Shown here piece by piece: positions 7,502 to 15,104 of a stretch of DNA of 64,000 nucleotides. This DNA comes from Shinella zoogloeoides. GTDB lineage: Bacteria > Pseudomonadota > Alphaproteobacteria > Rhizobiales > Rhizobiaceae. The position numbers and the translations under genes were made by a program. Under the pieces are notes generated by a model. It saw nothing but the letters and a program-made list of their open reading frames with translations. It did not search any database and had not been told where the DNA came from. The first letter of the stretch is position 1. Each line of letters opens with the position of its first letter. Location: the NCBI RefSeq assembly GCF_003574625.1, contig NZ_QNUJ01000003.1, forward strand, positions 310,001 to 374,000. Direction: 5' to 3'.

Positions 7502-8191
7502 TCAGGCCCCGCTCGCCTGCGCATCGTCGAGCGCGCTGCGGAACCAGGAGGTGACATGCTCCGGCCGGGTGATGGCCGAGCCGACGACCACGGCATAGGC
7601 ACCGGCCGCATGGGCCTTCACCGCATGGTCGGTCGTGCGCACGCAGCCTTCGGCGATGACATAGGGCGTCAGCGCCCGCATGCCGCGCATCAATGCGAAG
7701 TCCGGCTCGGTGGGCTCGACCGGGCCGGTATAGCCGGCAAGCGTCGAGCCGACGATCTCCGCACCCTCGGCGAGCGCCCGCTCGGCGTCGGCAAGGATGG
7801 AGCAGTCCGCCATGGCGACCTTGCCGGCCGCGTGGATGCGCTCGATCAGCGCGCGGGTGGAGACGGGGCGCACCCGGTCGGTGGCGTCATAGGCGATGAT
7901 ATCCGCGCCGGCAGAAGCCAGCGCCTCGACATCCTCGATGAAGGGGGTGATGCGGACGGGGGAATCGTCGAGGTCACGCTTGACGAGGCCGATGATCGGC
8001 CGGTCCGTCGCGGCGCGGACGGCCCGCACATAATCTGCGGATTCGATGCGCAACGCGATGGCGCCGCCATCGAGCGCGGCGAGCGCGAAGCCCACCACCA
8101 TGGCCGCATTGTCCATGGCGCCGCCCTTGACCGGCTGGCAGGAGACGATCAGGCCGTTTTCGAGCTGACTGAAATCGAATGGCACCCGCAT
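7502..8191 (-). CDS. nanE: N-acylmannosamine-6-phosphate 2-epimerase
   Basis: A 229-residue TIM-barrel enzyme that converts N-acetylmannosamine 6-phosphate to N-acetylglucosamine 6-phosphate. NanE landmarks are visible in order: GLIVSCQPVKGGAMDN near the start, IIGLVKRD with the catalytic Lys, ADCSILADAERALAEGAEIV, STLAGYTG and VIAEGCVRTTDHA. It heads the catabolic operon and is followed by the kinase gene after three bases. A copy of the repeated 12-mer operator candidate lies 89 bases upstream (8280-8291), overlapping the end of the GntR regulator gene. No nanA lyase, nagA or nagB is in the window. Confidence 0.92.
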   Translation of the reverse strand: MRVPFDFSQLENGLIVSCQPVKGGAMDNAAMVVGFALAALDGGAIALRIESADYVRAVRAATDRPIIGLVKRDLDDSPVRITPFIEDVEALASAGADIIAYDATDRVRPVSTRALIERIHAAGKVAMADCSILADAERALAEGAEIVGSTLAGYTGPVEPTEPDFALMRGMRALTPYVIAEGCVRTTDHAVKAHAAGAYAVVVGSAITRPEHVTSWFRSALDDAQASGA

Positions 8192-8279
8192 CCTCCCGGC
8201 TTCGCCGCACGTTCGCCCTGTCCTTGCGATCAGGACGGGTCGACGGTAGCAGGATGAAACCGGAATGCAACAGGAATTA

Positions 8280-8291
8280 AACTGGTATTAT
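8280..8291. promoter_or_regulatory. Candidate GntR operator, copy 1 (AACTGGTATTAT)
   Basis: AACTGGTATTAT is identical to 9088-9099 and in the same orientation. This copy precedes nanE; the other precedes the GntR gene. The ACTGGT half resembles DasR/NagR-type sites (ACTGGT-CTAG-ACCAGT), bound by GntR/UTRA regulators of amino-sugar genes. Binding is inferred from the exact repetition and the placement. Confidence 0.5.
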
Positions 8292-9034
8292 CGCGTCAGT
8301 TCGATGACGAAGTCGTAGACGTCGCCGCGATATTTTGTCTGGGTGAACTCGACGATCTGGTCGTCGGCAAGGAAGCAGCGGCGTTCCATGGTCAGAAGGC
8401 TGGTGCCTTCGGGCGTTACGAGCAGCCGGCGTTCCTCCTCCGTCGCCGGCTTCGCCTGCATGCGCTGCATGGCGCGCACGGGCATGGCGCCATGGGCGGC
8501 GAGATATTCATAGAGCGAGGCGCCGATGGCCTCCGGATCGGGAACGAAGCGGGCGGGCAGGGTCGCGGTCTCGATGGCGATCGGCATGGTATCGGCCGTG
8601 CGCAGGCGCCTGAGCCGCACGACCTTCTCGTGGCCGGGAATGCCGAGCGCCATCATCTCGGCGGGCGAGGGGCGGCTGATCTCCCGGGAAATCCAGACGC
8701 AGCCGGGCTCCAGCCCGCGCGAGCGCATGTCCTCCGAAAAGCTCGTCATCGTCGCGAGCGACTTTTCGAGGCGGGAGGAGACGACGGTCTTCGCCCCCTG
8801 CCGACGGTCGAGCAGGCCGTCCGAAACGAGGTTGTCGATGGCCTTGCGTACCGTGACGCGCGAAAGGCCGAGGCCGGTGCTGAGATCCCGCTCGCTGGGG
8901 ATCACAGCGCCGCGCTTCAACACGGATTCGTCGATGGCGGTCTTCAGCGCACGCCCGAGTTGGCGATAGAGCGGCTCGCCGCTCGCAAGGGAAACGAGCC
9001 CGGCCAGAAATTGAAGGGTCGCCTGATCGCTCAT
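8288..9034 (-). CDS. GntR-family regulator with UTRA domain
   Basis: A 248-residue regulator. The winged helix-turn-helix (about 18-85) includes RGAVIPSERDLSTGLGLSRV and DNLVSDGLLDRRQGAKTVV, typical of the HutC/GntR subfamily. The UTRA effector-binding domain (about 100-245) has SFSEDMRSRGLEPG and ends with FTQTKYRGDVYDFVIEL. Regulators of this class often sense a phosphorylated amino sugar. It is followed by nanE and the transport genes on the same strand. The exact 12-mer repeat upstream of its own gene and of nanE suggests it represses both itself and the operon, probably released by GlcNAc-6-P or ManNAc-6-P. The effector is inference. Confidence 0.9.
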   Translation of the reverse strand: MSDQATLQFLAGLVSLASGEPLYRQLGRALKTAIDESVLKRGAVIPSERDLSTGLGLSRVTVRKAIDNLVSDGLLDRRQGAKTVVSSRLEKSLATMTSFSEDMRSRGLEPGCVWISREISRPSPAEMMALGIPGHEKVVRLRRLRTADTMPIAIETATLPARFVPDPEAIGASLYEYLAAHGAMPVRAMQRMQAKPATEEERRLLVTPEGTSLLTMERRCFLADDQIVEFTQTKYRGDVYDFVIELTR

Positions 9035-9087
9035 GAGGGCACCTGTCGTGACGGGCTTCCCTTATGCAATATTTTTCGCCGGTGTTG

Positions 9088-9099
9088 AACTGGTATTAT
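9088..9099. promoter_or_regulatory. Candidate GntR operator, copy 2 (AACTGGTATTAT)
   Basis: Second exact copy of the 12-mer found at 8280-8291, lying 54 bases upstream of the GntR start and just downstream of the ribulokinase gene. The position fits autoregulation. The flank here is GTTGAACTGGTATTATTCCG. Confidence 0.5.
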
Positions 9100-9181
9100 T
9101 CCGGCCCCATCCAGCGTTTTCACTATTGACGGAACAAGCCCACCATATCTCTTCGACGGAAGGGGCAGGCGGCTCGACTGA

Positions 9182-10813
9182 TCAGCGGATTTCGCGTGCC
9201 AATGCCTGCAGGCGCCTGAAGGCATCGTAGCGCCTGGCGTGAAGGGCCTCGGTTTCTCCTGTCGCCGGCAGGTAGCTGCGGTCGGTGGTCGAAAGGGCCG
9301 CCATGGCGGACCGCACGTCGAGAAATGCCGCGCCGGCGACGCTGCCGAGAATGGCCGCGCCGAGCAGCACGGGCTCCTCCGACCGCGTGGCGAGCAGCGG
9401 CTTGCCGGTCGCATCGGCCAGAAGCTGGCGCACGAGATCGAGCTGGCCCGCGCCCCCGCTGATGACGATCTTTTCGACCGGCGCTCCGGCCGCAGCCTGC
9501 GCGTCGATGATCTGGCGCAGGCCGTAGCCGATGCCGCACAGACCGGCGACGTAGAGCGAGACGAGATTGTCGATGCCGTGCTCCATCCCGAGGCCGACGA
9601 TAGCGGCGCGGGCATGGGGATCGGCGAAGGGCGCGCGGTTGCCGAGGAATTCCGGAACCACATGCAGCCCGTCCGCGAGCCCCGCGACGTCGGAAAGCGT
9701 TTCCGTCTTTTCGGCGGCAAGTTCCGCCAGCAGGACAGGCAGGGAGAGGCCACGTGTTTTGGCGAGCGCAGACGCTTCGCCCGCCGCCGGGTGGAAGGAC
9801 AGAAGCTGCTCGATGGCCGCGCCCGCCGCCGACTGGCCGCCCTCGTTGAGCCACATGCCCGGCACCATGGCCGAGAAATAGGGCCCCCAGACGCCCGGCA
9901 CGAAGACCGGCTCGTGTGTGGAGGTCATGGTGCAGGAGGAGGTGCCGAAGACATAGCCGAGGCTGTTTTCCGGCGGGCCGTCGACGCCCACCGTGCCGAT
10001 GCCGCCCGCATGAGCATCGATCATGCCCGCGCCGACAGGCGTGCCGGCCGCAAGGCCGAGTTCCGCCGCCGCGCGTTGGGTGAGCCCCACGCCGACCGGC
10101 GTGCCGGGCTCGACGACGGTCTGGCCGATACGGGCGAAATCCTCCTCGGCGAGCACGCCGAGGCCGATGGCGTGGAAATAGCTCGGGTCCCAGCGCTTTT
10201 CATGCGCCAGATACGTCCATTTGCAGGTGACCGTGCAGGTGGAGCGGGCAAGATCGCCCGTCGCGCGCCAGGTCAGGAAATCCGCAAGGTCGAAGAACTG
10301 CCAGGCCGCATCGAAGACGTGGGGGCGGTTTTCCTTGAGCCAGAGCAGCTTCGGCGTCTCCATCTCGGGCGAGATGCGCCCGCCGACATAGCGCAGAACC
10401 GCGTGACCCGTCGCATTGATGCGCTCGACCTGGTCGACCGCACGGTGGTCCATCCACACGATGATGTCGCGTTCCGGATCCTCCGACGGGCCGACGGGCA
10501 GGGGCGCGCCGTCCTTGCCGAGGACGACCAGCGAGCACGTCGCATCGAAGCCGATGCCGGCGCAGGCTTCCGGCGAAACGCCGGCCTTGGCAACGGCCTC
10601 GCGCACCGATGCGCAGACGGCGGCCCAGATCTCGGTGCTCGACTGCTCGACCATCGCGCCCGGCTCCCGGAAGAGCGAGATGTCGCGCTTGCCGGAGGCC
10701 AGCATGCGGCCGGTAAGGTCGAAGAGGCCGGCTCTGGCGCTGCCCGTTCCAACATCGACGCCGACGAGGTAACGTGCGCCGCCTGCGGGGCGTGCGGGGG
10801 AAGTGTTGCTCAT
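9182..10813 (-). CDS. rbtK: FGGY-family pentulose kinase, D-ribulokinase
   Basis: A 543-residue FGGY kinase expected to phosphorylate D-ribulose, the product of the ribitol dehydrogenase encoded just upstream, to D-ribulose 5-phosphate. The N-terminal ATPase fold has LVGVDVGTGSARAGLFD. Further landmarks of the 5-carbon-sugar kinase subfamily are GIGFDATCSLVVLGKDG, ERDIIVWMDHRAVDQVERIN, GGRISPEMETPKLLWLKE and CKWTYLAHEKRWDPSYF. The C-terminal domain has ISGGAGQLDLVRQLLADATG and EEPVLLGAAILG. I start at ATG 10813 (MSNTSPAR) rather than 10831 because GGCGG lies upstream. The ribitol context makes D-ribulose the best substrate. Confidence 0.88.
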   Translation of the reverse strand: MSNTSPARPAGGARYLVGVDVGTGSARAGLFDLTGRMLASGKRDISLFREPGAMVEQSSTEIWAAVCASVREAVAKAGVSPEACAGIGFDATCSLVVLGKDGAPLPVGPSEDPERDIIVWMDHRAVDQVERINATGHAVLRYVGGRISPEMETPKLLWLKENRPHVFDAAWQFFDLADFLTWRATGDLARSTCTVTCKWTYLAHEKRWDPSYFHAIGLGVLAEEDFARIGQTVVEPGTPVGVGLTQRAAAELGLAAGTPVGAGMIDAHAGGIGTVGVDGPPENSLGYVFGTSSCTMTSTHEPVFVPGVWGPYFSAMVPGMWLNEGGQSAAGAAIEQLLSFHPAAGEASALAKTRGLSLPVLLAELAAEKTETLSDVAGLADGLHVVPEFLGNRAPFADPHARAAIVGLGMEHGIDNLVSLYVAGLCGIGYGLRQIIDAQAAAGAPVEKIVISGGAGQLDLVRQLLADATGKPLLATRSEEPVLLGAAILGSVAGAAFLDVRSAMAALSTTDRSYLPATGETEALHARRYDAFRRLQALAREIR

Positions 10814-10877
10814 GGGGTCTACCGCCTGCATTCGGGAATATGTCCGGCGAGCGGCCTCGTGCCGCCCGCCGTTTTCG

Positions 10878-11606
10878 TCAAAGATCCACGCTGTTCGGCA
10901 GGATCACGAGGTCGCGGATCGTGACGTTGCGCGGGCGCGTCAGCATGAAGAGCACGGCGTCGGCCACTTCCTTCGGCTGCATCAGGCTGCCGTTGGCGAG
11001 CGCCTCGTCCATCTTCTCCTTCGGCCAGTCGTCGAGCAGCGCCGTGACGACCGGGCCGGGCAGGACCGCGCCGACGCGCACGCCATGCTGCGCCACCTGC
11101 CGGCGGGTCGAATGCACAAAGGCCTGCACGGCGAATTTCGAGGCCGTATAGATCGGCTCCCAGACGACGGGGACGACACCGGCGATCGATGAGGTGAAGA
11201 GGATGTCGCCCGTCTTCTTCTCGATCATGTAGGGCAGCACCGCGTGGACCGAGCGGAAGGCGGCGTTGATGTTGAGGTTCAGCATGCGGTCCCAGGCATC
11301 GGGATCGCCCTCGGCCACCGGGCCGCCGATATAGGCACCGGCATTGGCGTGGAAGACGTCGAGACCGCCGGCAATGTCGAGGATGCGCGGAAGCATGCCG
11401 GAGACGTCGGACGGCTTCAAGAGGTCGACGACGAGGGGCAGGGCGTTCGGGCCGAGCTCCCTGCAGAGCTGTTCCAGCCTATCCTGCGCGCGATCGACGA
11501 GCACCACCTTGGCGCCTTCGGCGATCAGGGTGCGGGCGCATTCGAGGCCGATGCCGGAAGCGGCACCCGTGATGGCGGCGATCTTGCCCTTCATGAGGTC
11601 AGCCAT
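10878..11606 (-). CDS. rbtD: Ribitol 2-dehydrogenase (SDR family)
   Basis: A 242-residue short-chain dehydrogenase that oxidises ribitol to D-ribulose with NAD. The Rossmann motif is GAASGIG (14-20); NAG is at 88-90, the catalytic Ser at 139/140 in TSSIAG, and YTASK (Tyr153, Lys157). Long stretches such as [19 protein letters not shown] and [20 protein letters not shown], and the end VILPNSVDL, match what I recall of Klebsiella ribitol dehydrogenase almost word for word, which supports the substrate call strongly. I prefer ATG 11606 (GGAG about nine bases upstream) over 11621. It sits between the permease and the ribulokinase genes in one operon. Confidence 0.93.
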   Translation of the reverse strand: MADLMKGKIAAITGAASGIGLECARTLIAEGAKVVLVDRAQDRLEQLCRELGPNALPLVVDLLKPSDVSGMLPRILDIAGGLDVFHANAGAYIGGPVAEGDPDAWDRMLNLNINAAFRSVHAVLPYMIEKKTGDILFTSSIAGVVPVVWEPIYTASKFAVQAFVHSTRRQVAQHGVRVGAVLPGPVVTALLDDWPKEKMDEALANGSLMQPKEVADAVLFMLTRPRNVTIRDLVILPNSVDL

Positions 11607-11631
11607 TTCTGAAAACTCCATTCCGATAATG

Positions 11632-12882
11632 TTATGCGCGGCCGTGGCTGACGCGGGAGCGACGGGCGAGCGAGTCGACGATGACCGCGATGGCCAGGAC
11701 CCCGCCGGTGATCATGTAGCGCAGCGAGGACGAAAGGTTGAGCAGCGTCAGGCCGTTCGAGATCGCCTGGATGACGATGATGCCGAGAAGGGCCGAATAG
11801 GCGCTGCCGCGGCCGCCGAAGAGGCTCGTGCCGCCGATGACCGCCGCCGCGATGGCGTTGAGGTTGACGTCGCCGGTACCGGCCTGCTGGCTGGAGGAGG
11901 CGAGGCGCGAGGCCGAAAGGATGCCGCCCAGCGCCGCCAGCGTCGAGCAGAGCACGAAGGCGCTCATATAGATGCGGCGAACATTGATGCCCGAGCGGCG
12001 CGCGGCTTCCTTGTTGCCGCCGACGGCGAACATGGAGCGGCCCCACTTGGTGCGCGTCAGCGCATAGTTGAGGACGATGGCAAGCGCGACGAAGAGGGCG
12101 AACATCCACGGAATGCCGCGGCCGAGATTGAGGTAGAAGACGGCTGCTTCCAGAAGGACCGTCAGCAGGACGGCCTTGAGGATCAGGGCGCGCATCGGCT
12201 GGGCCGAAAGGTTCGCGGCCAGACGCTGGCTGCGGGTCCGAAGGCCCCGGGCGATCATGACGAGGCCGGGCGCGAGCGCCAGCGTGTAGGACAGCCAGTC
12301 GGGCATGATCAGGATCTGGCCGAAGCGCACCAGCGAGGAGGCATAGGGCAGGTTGATCGAGCCGGTCGGGCCGAGGATGTAGAGCTGCATGCCGAGCAGC
12401 GCGAGAAGGCCGGCGAGCGTGGCGACGAAGCTCGGCATGCCGAGGCGGTTGTAGAGCGTCGCATAGAGAAGGCCGACGCCCGCGCCGACGACGAGGGCCG
12501 CGAGGATCGCCCCGACGATGGGCCAGCCCTGGTTGACCCAGAGGACGCCGACCATGGCGGAGGCAAGCCCGCTCATCGAGCCGACCGAAAGGTCGATCTC
12601 GCCGAGCACCAGCACGCAGACGATGCCGAGCGAGATGACGCCGACCGTGGCGCAGTCGAACAGCAGGTTCACCAGGTTGTTCGGTGCAAGAAAAATCGGG
12701 TTGAGCGCGGAGAAGACGGCGGAGATGACCACGAGGCCGATGGCGACCGGCAGCATGCCGAGATCGCCGGAACGGACCCGGTCGATGAAGCTTTTCGCCA
12801 TGGCGGCGAGGCTGTCGTCGTGGCGCACGCGCTCGTCACTGCGGTCGAGCAGCGGCTGGGCATTGGAAGGGTTCTGGCTCAT
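11632..12882 (-). CDS. Sugar/polyol ABC transporter permease, CUT2 (RbsC/FrcC-like)
   Basis: A 416-residue membrane protein with about ten hydrophobic segments. The CUT2 permease signature is visible: [20 protein letters not shown] in the first half and [19 protein letters not shown], then [20 protein letters not shown] near the C-terminus. The start ATG at 12882 overlaps the ATPase stop (ATGA). With the binding protein and single-domain ATPase it forms a complete importer. Because ribitol dehydrogenase and ribulokinase follow in the same operon, ribitol is the likely substrate. An unusually long N-terminal cytoplasmic stretch (about 40 residues) precedes the first membrane segment. Confidence 0.9.
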   Translation of the reverse strand: MSQNPSNAQPLLDRSDERVRHDDSLAAMAKSFIDRVRSGDLGMLPVAIGLVVISAVFSALNPIFLAPNNLVNLLFDCATVGVISLGIVCVLVLGEIDLSVGSMSGLASAMVGVLWVNQGWPIVGAILAALVVGAGVGLLYATLYNRLGMPSFVATLAGLLALLGMQLYILGPTGSINLPYASSLVRFGQILIMPDWLSYTLALAPGLVMIARGLRTRSQRLAANLSAQPMRALILKAVLLTVLLEAAVFYLNLGRGIPWMFALFVALAIVLNYALTRTKWGRSMFAVGGNKEAARRSGINVRRIYMSAFVLCSTLAALGGILSASRLASSSQQAGTGDVNLNAIAAAVIGGTSLFGGRGSAYSALLGIIVIQAISNGLTLLNLSSSLRYMITGGVLAIAVIVDSLARRSRVSHGRA

Positions 12883-13700
12883 GCGGCGCCCCCGTGGGTT
12901 TCCTGGACGTGTCCGGCCTTGCGATCGGCGCGGCGCGAAACGGAATTGTCGGTCGCGCCGGTGATGGCGGAAACGAGTTCCTGATTGGAGGAATCGGGCG
13001 TGAAGACCCCGTTGTTGCGCCCGAGGCGCAGCACGACGATGCGGTCGGCGACGGCGCGCACGTCCTCCATGTTGTGGCTGATGATGATGACGCCGAGGCC
13101 GCGGTCGCGCACGCGCTCGATGAGATTCAGCACCTCGGCCGTCTGCGCGACGCCGAGGGCGGCGGTCGGCTCGTCCAGCATGATGAGCTTCGGATTGAGC
13201 AGCAGCGAGCGGGCAATGGCGACGGTCTGGCGCTGGCCGCCGGAAAGCGAGGCGATGGGCTCGCGGACGGACGGGATGCGCGCGGCAAGCTCGCGCAGCA
13301 GCGTCCAGGCGCGCACCTCCATCGCCACTTCGTCGAGCGCCCAGGGCGACATCTCGTGGCCGAGAAAAAGGTTCGCAACGACGTCGAGGTTCTCGCAGAG
13401 CGCCAGATCCTGGAACACGGTGGCGATGCCCATGTCGAGGGCCTTGGCGGGACTGTCGAGCGTCACCTGCTGGCCGCAGAATTCGACCGTGCCGGAAGAG
13501 GGCTGGTGCACGCCGGCGAGCACTTTGACCAGCGTCGACTTGCCGGCGCCGTTGTCGCCGACGAGCGCGACGACTTCGCCGGCCTGCACGTCGAGCTCGA
13601 TATCCGTGAGTGCGGACACGGCCCCGAAATTCTTGGAAACGCCGCGAAGGCGAAGCACCGGCTCTCCCTTGGCGGGAGCATCTTGTAGCGTGGCTGTCAT
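12879..13700 (-). CDS. Sugar/polyol ABC transporter ATPase, single-domain CUT2 (FrcA-like)
   Basis: A 273-residue ATPase. Walker A GDNGAGKST is at 48-56, the signature is SLSGGQRQTVAIARSLL and Walker B is LIMLDEPTAAL. Most CUT2 systems use a two-domain RbsA-type ATPase of about 500 residues; this one has a single domain, as in the rhizobial fructose importer FrcBCA. I start at ATG 13700 (MTATLQDAPAKGEPVLRLRG); the open frame to 13811 runs through the intergenic hairpin and the binding-protein end. It should energise ribitol uptake with the adjoining permease and binding protein. Confidence 0.9.
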   Translation of the reverse strand: MTATLQDAPAKGEPVLRLRGVSKNFGAVSALTDIELDVQAGEVVALVGDNGAGKSTLVKVLAGVHQPSSGTVEFCGQQVTLDSPAKALDMGIATVFQDLALCENLDVVANLFLGHEMSPWALDEVAMEVRAWTLLRELAARIPSVREPIASLSGGQRQTVAIARSLLLNPKLIMLDEPTAALGVAQTAEVLNLIERVRDRGLGVIIISHNMEDVRAVADRIVVLRLGRNNGVFTPDSSNQELVSAITGATDNSVSRRADRKAGHVQETHGGAA

Positions 13701-13734
13701 GGCCGCTGGAACCTTTGATCTCTTGACCGTCGAC

Positions 13735-13762
13735 GTGCCCGGCCAGCAAGGCGGCCGGGCAC
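13735..13762 (-). terminator. Stem-loop between binding protein and ATPase genes
   Basis: GTGCCCGGCC (13735-13744) pairs perfectly with GGCCGGGCAC (13753-13762) across an 8-base loop. It lies between the binding-protein stop (13774) and the ATPase start (13700). No U-tract follows on either strand, so it is more likely an attenuating or mRNA-stabilising hairpin that gives more binding protein than ATPase and permease, as known for mal-type operons. Confidence 0.6.
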
Positions 13763-13773
13763 GATCAATGCCG

Positions 13774-14820
13774 TTAGTTGATGATGCCGAGTTTGCGGCA
13801 ACCTTCAACATATTCGCCGGTGCAGACTTCGTCCGGCTTGTTGATCCCCTTGTCGAAGATCTCGGCCTTGATGTTCTCGGCCGTCACCACGGCCGGAACG
13901 AAGAGCTGCGAAGGCGTTTCGTAGAGCTTGTGGGTGGCTTCCAGCATCTCGCCCTTGAGGAGCTTGACGGCGACGTTGGCCGCGGCGGCAGCGACGATCT
14001 CCGAGGGCTTGGAGATCGTGTTGTACTGGTCGCCCGAAATGATGAGCTGGAGCGCGGCGATCGTCGCGTCGTTGCCCGTCACTGGCGGCATTTCCTTGAC
14101 GCCGGCCGCCTTCAGCGCAGCGATGGCGCCGCCGCCCGTGCCGTCGTTTGCCGCGACGATGCCCTTGATCTCATCGCCGAAGCGGGTGATCTGGCCGGCT
14201 GCCCATTCCTGCGCCTTCGGCGGCGCCCATTCCGGCGTGTCGAATTCGGCAAGCGTCTTGTAGGGCGAGGCTTCGAGCGCCTCGTGGATGCCGTCGCGGA
14301 TGAGGCCTGCGGCCGCATCCGTCGGCGAGCCGTTGATTTCGAGCACGCCGGCGCCGTCCGGAACGCCCTTGGCCTTCAGGTGGTCGACCAGCGACTGGGC
14401 GATGGCCTTGCCGATGCCCTGGTTGTCGAAGGAAACGTAGTAGTCGGCCGGCTTGTCCGGGATCGGGCGGTCATAGGCGATGACCTTGACGTCCTGCGAC
14501 TGGGCGATCTCGACGAGGGCGGCGGCCGCCGCGGAATCGACCGGGTCGAGCACGATGACCTTGGCGCCCTGCGCGATGACCGAGTTGAACTGCTGCTGCT
14601 GGAGCGCGACGTCGGCATTGGCGTTCTGGTAGATCACCGTGCAGCTCGCGCACAGCTTTTCCATCTCCGCCTTGAAGCCCGGATAGTCGTGCTGCTCATA
14701 GCGGGTCGAGGCCTGGTCGGGCATCAGGAAGGCGACGGTGGCGTTTTCCTGGGCAAGGGCGGCGCTGCCGAGCGACAGGGCAAGGCCGGTCGAGGCGAGC
14801 AGATAGGTAAGCGTCTTCAT
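13774..14820 (-). CDS. Sugar/polyol ABC transporter binding protein, CUT2 (ribitol?)
   Basis: A 348-residue periplasmic binding protein. The start at 14820 has GGAGG seven bases upstream, and the Sec signal peptide is MKTLTYLLASTGLALSLGSA followed by ALAQ. The mature protein has periplasmic-binding-protein type I features: VAFLMPDQASTRYEQHDYPG, AKVIVLDPVDSAAAAALVEI, VKVIAYDRPIPD, and GIVAANDGTGGGAIAALKAA. It resembles xylose/fructose-type CUT2 binding proteins. It is the first gene of the ribitol operon, divergent from the LacI regulator gene across 284 bases. The ligand is inferred as ribitol from the dehydrogenase and kinase downstream. Confidence 0.9.
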   Translation of the reverse strand: MKTLTYLLASTGLALSLGSAALAQENATVAFLMPDQASTRYEQHDYPGFKAEMEKLCASCTVIYQNANADVALQQQQFNSVIAQGAKVIVLDPVDSAAAAALVEIAQSQDVKVIAYDRPIPDKPADYYVSFDNQGIGKAIAQSLVDHLKAKGVPDGAGVLEINGSPTDAAAGLIRDGIHEALEASPYKTLAEFDTPEWAPPKAQEWAAGQITRFGDEIKGIVAANDGTGGGAIAALKAAGVKEMPPVTGNDATIAALQLIISGDQYNTISKPSEIVAAAAANVAVKLLKGEMLEATHKLYETPSQLFVPAVVTAENIKAEIFDKGINKPDEVCTGEYVEGCRKLGIIN

Positions 14821-15010
14821 TGGGTTCCTCCACGGTTGATTTTTCGCAGTCGTATGCGCCGGCGACCTCAAGCCGCCAAGGGCGACAGCGCCCGACCGCC
14901 CCACGCACCATAAGCGCGCAGGTCATCGTTCGCTGCGGCGATGCCGCAGCGTCCGGCTGGTCGATGCTCCGTCTGACTCCTCCCTTGGGTCAGCCTTGCT
15001 GTTCAGGCAA

Positions 15011-15046
15011 CTTCATCGATGGAGCAGCTTTGCTCAATCGATGAAG
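15011..15046. promoter_or_regulatory. Nested 36 bp palindrome, candidate LacI-family operator
   Basis: Outer arms CTTCATCGAT (15011-15020) and ATCGATGAAG (15037-15046) enclose inner arms GAGCA (15022-15026) and TGCTC (15031-15035) around GCTT. Only one base pair (15021/15036) is broken. It lies 59 bases before the LacI gene and 191 before the binding-protein gene, so it could control both divergent units. Confidence 0.6.
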
Positions 15047-15056
15047 CAAGAATTGC

Positions 15057-15074
15057 CACCAATCCCCATTGGTG
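15057..15074. promoter_or_regulatory. Second palindrome upstream of the LacI gene
   Basis: CACCAAT (15057-15063) and ATTGGTG (15068-15074) are perfect inverted 7-mers around CCCC. It ends 30 bases before the GTG start of the LacI gene, a position suited to autoregulation or to a leader hairpin. Its half site differs from that of the larger palindrome, so the two may bind different proteins. Confidence 0.45.
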
Positions 15075-15104
15075 TCAAGGTGGCCCGCGAAACGGAGATG
15101 AAAT

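Noticed and set aside
9239-10924. 561-residue open frame on the plus strand opposite the ribulokinase
   Set aside because: Arg/Ala/Gly-rich shadow of the kinase gene, without domain motifs or ribosome site.
11632-13749. 705-residue frame fusing an apparent N-terminal region to the CUT2 permease
   Set aside because: The N-terminal half is the ATPase gene read in another frame; the permease starts at 12882 with an ATGA overlap.
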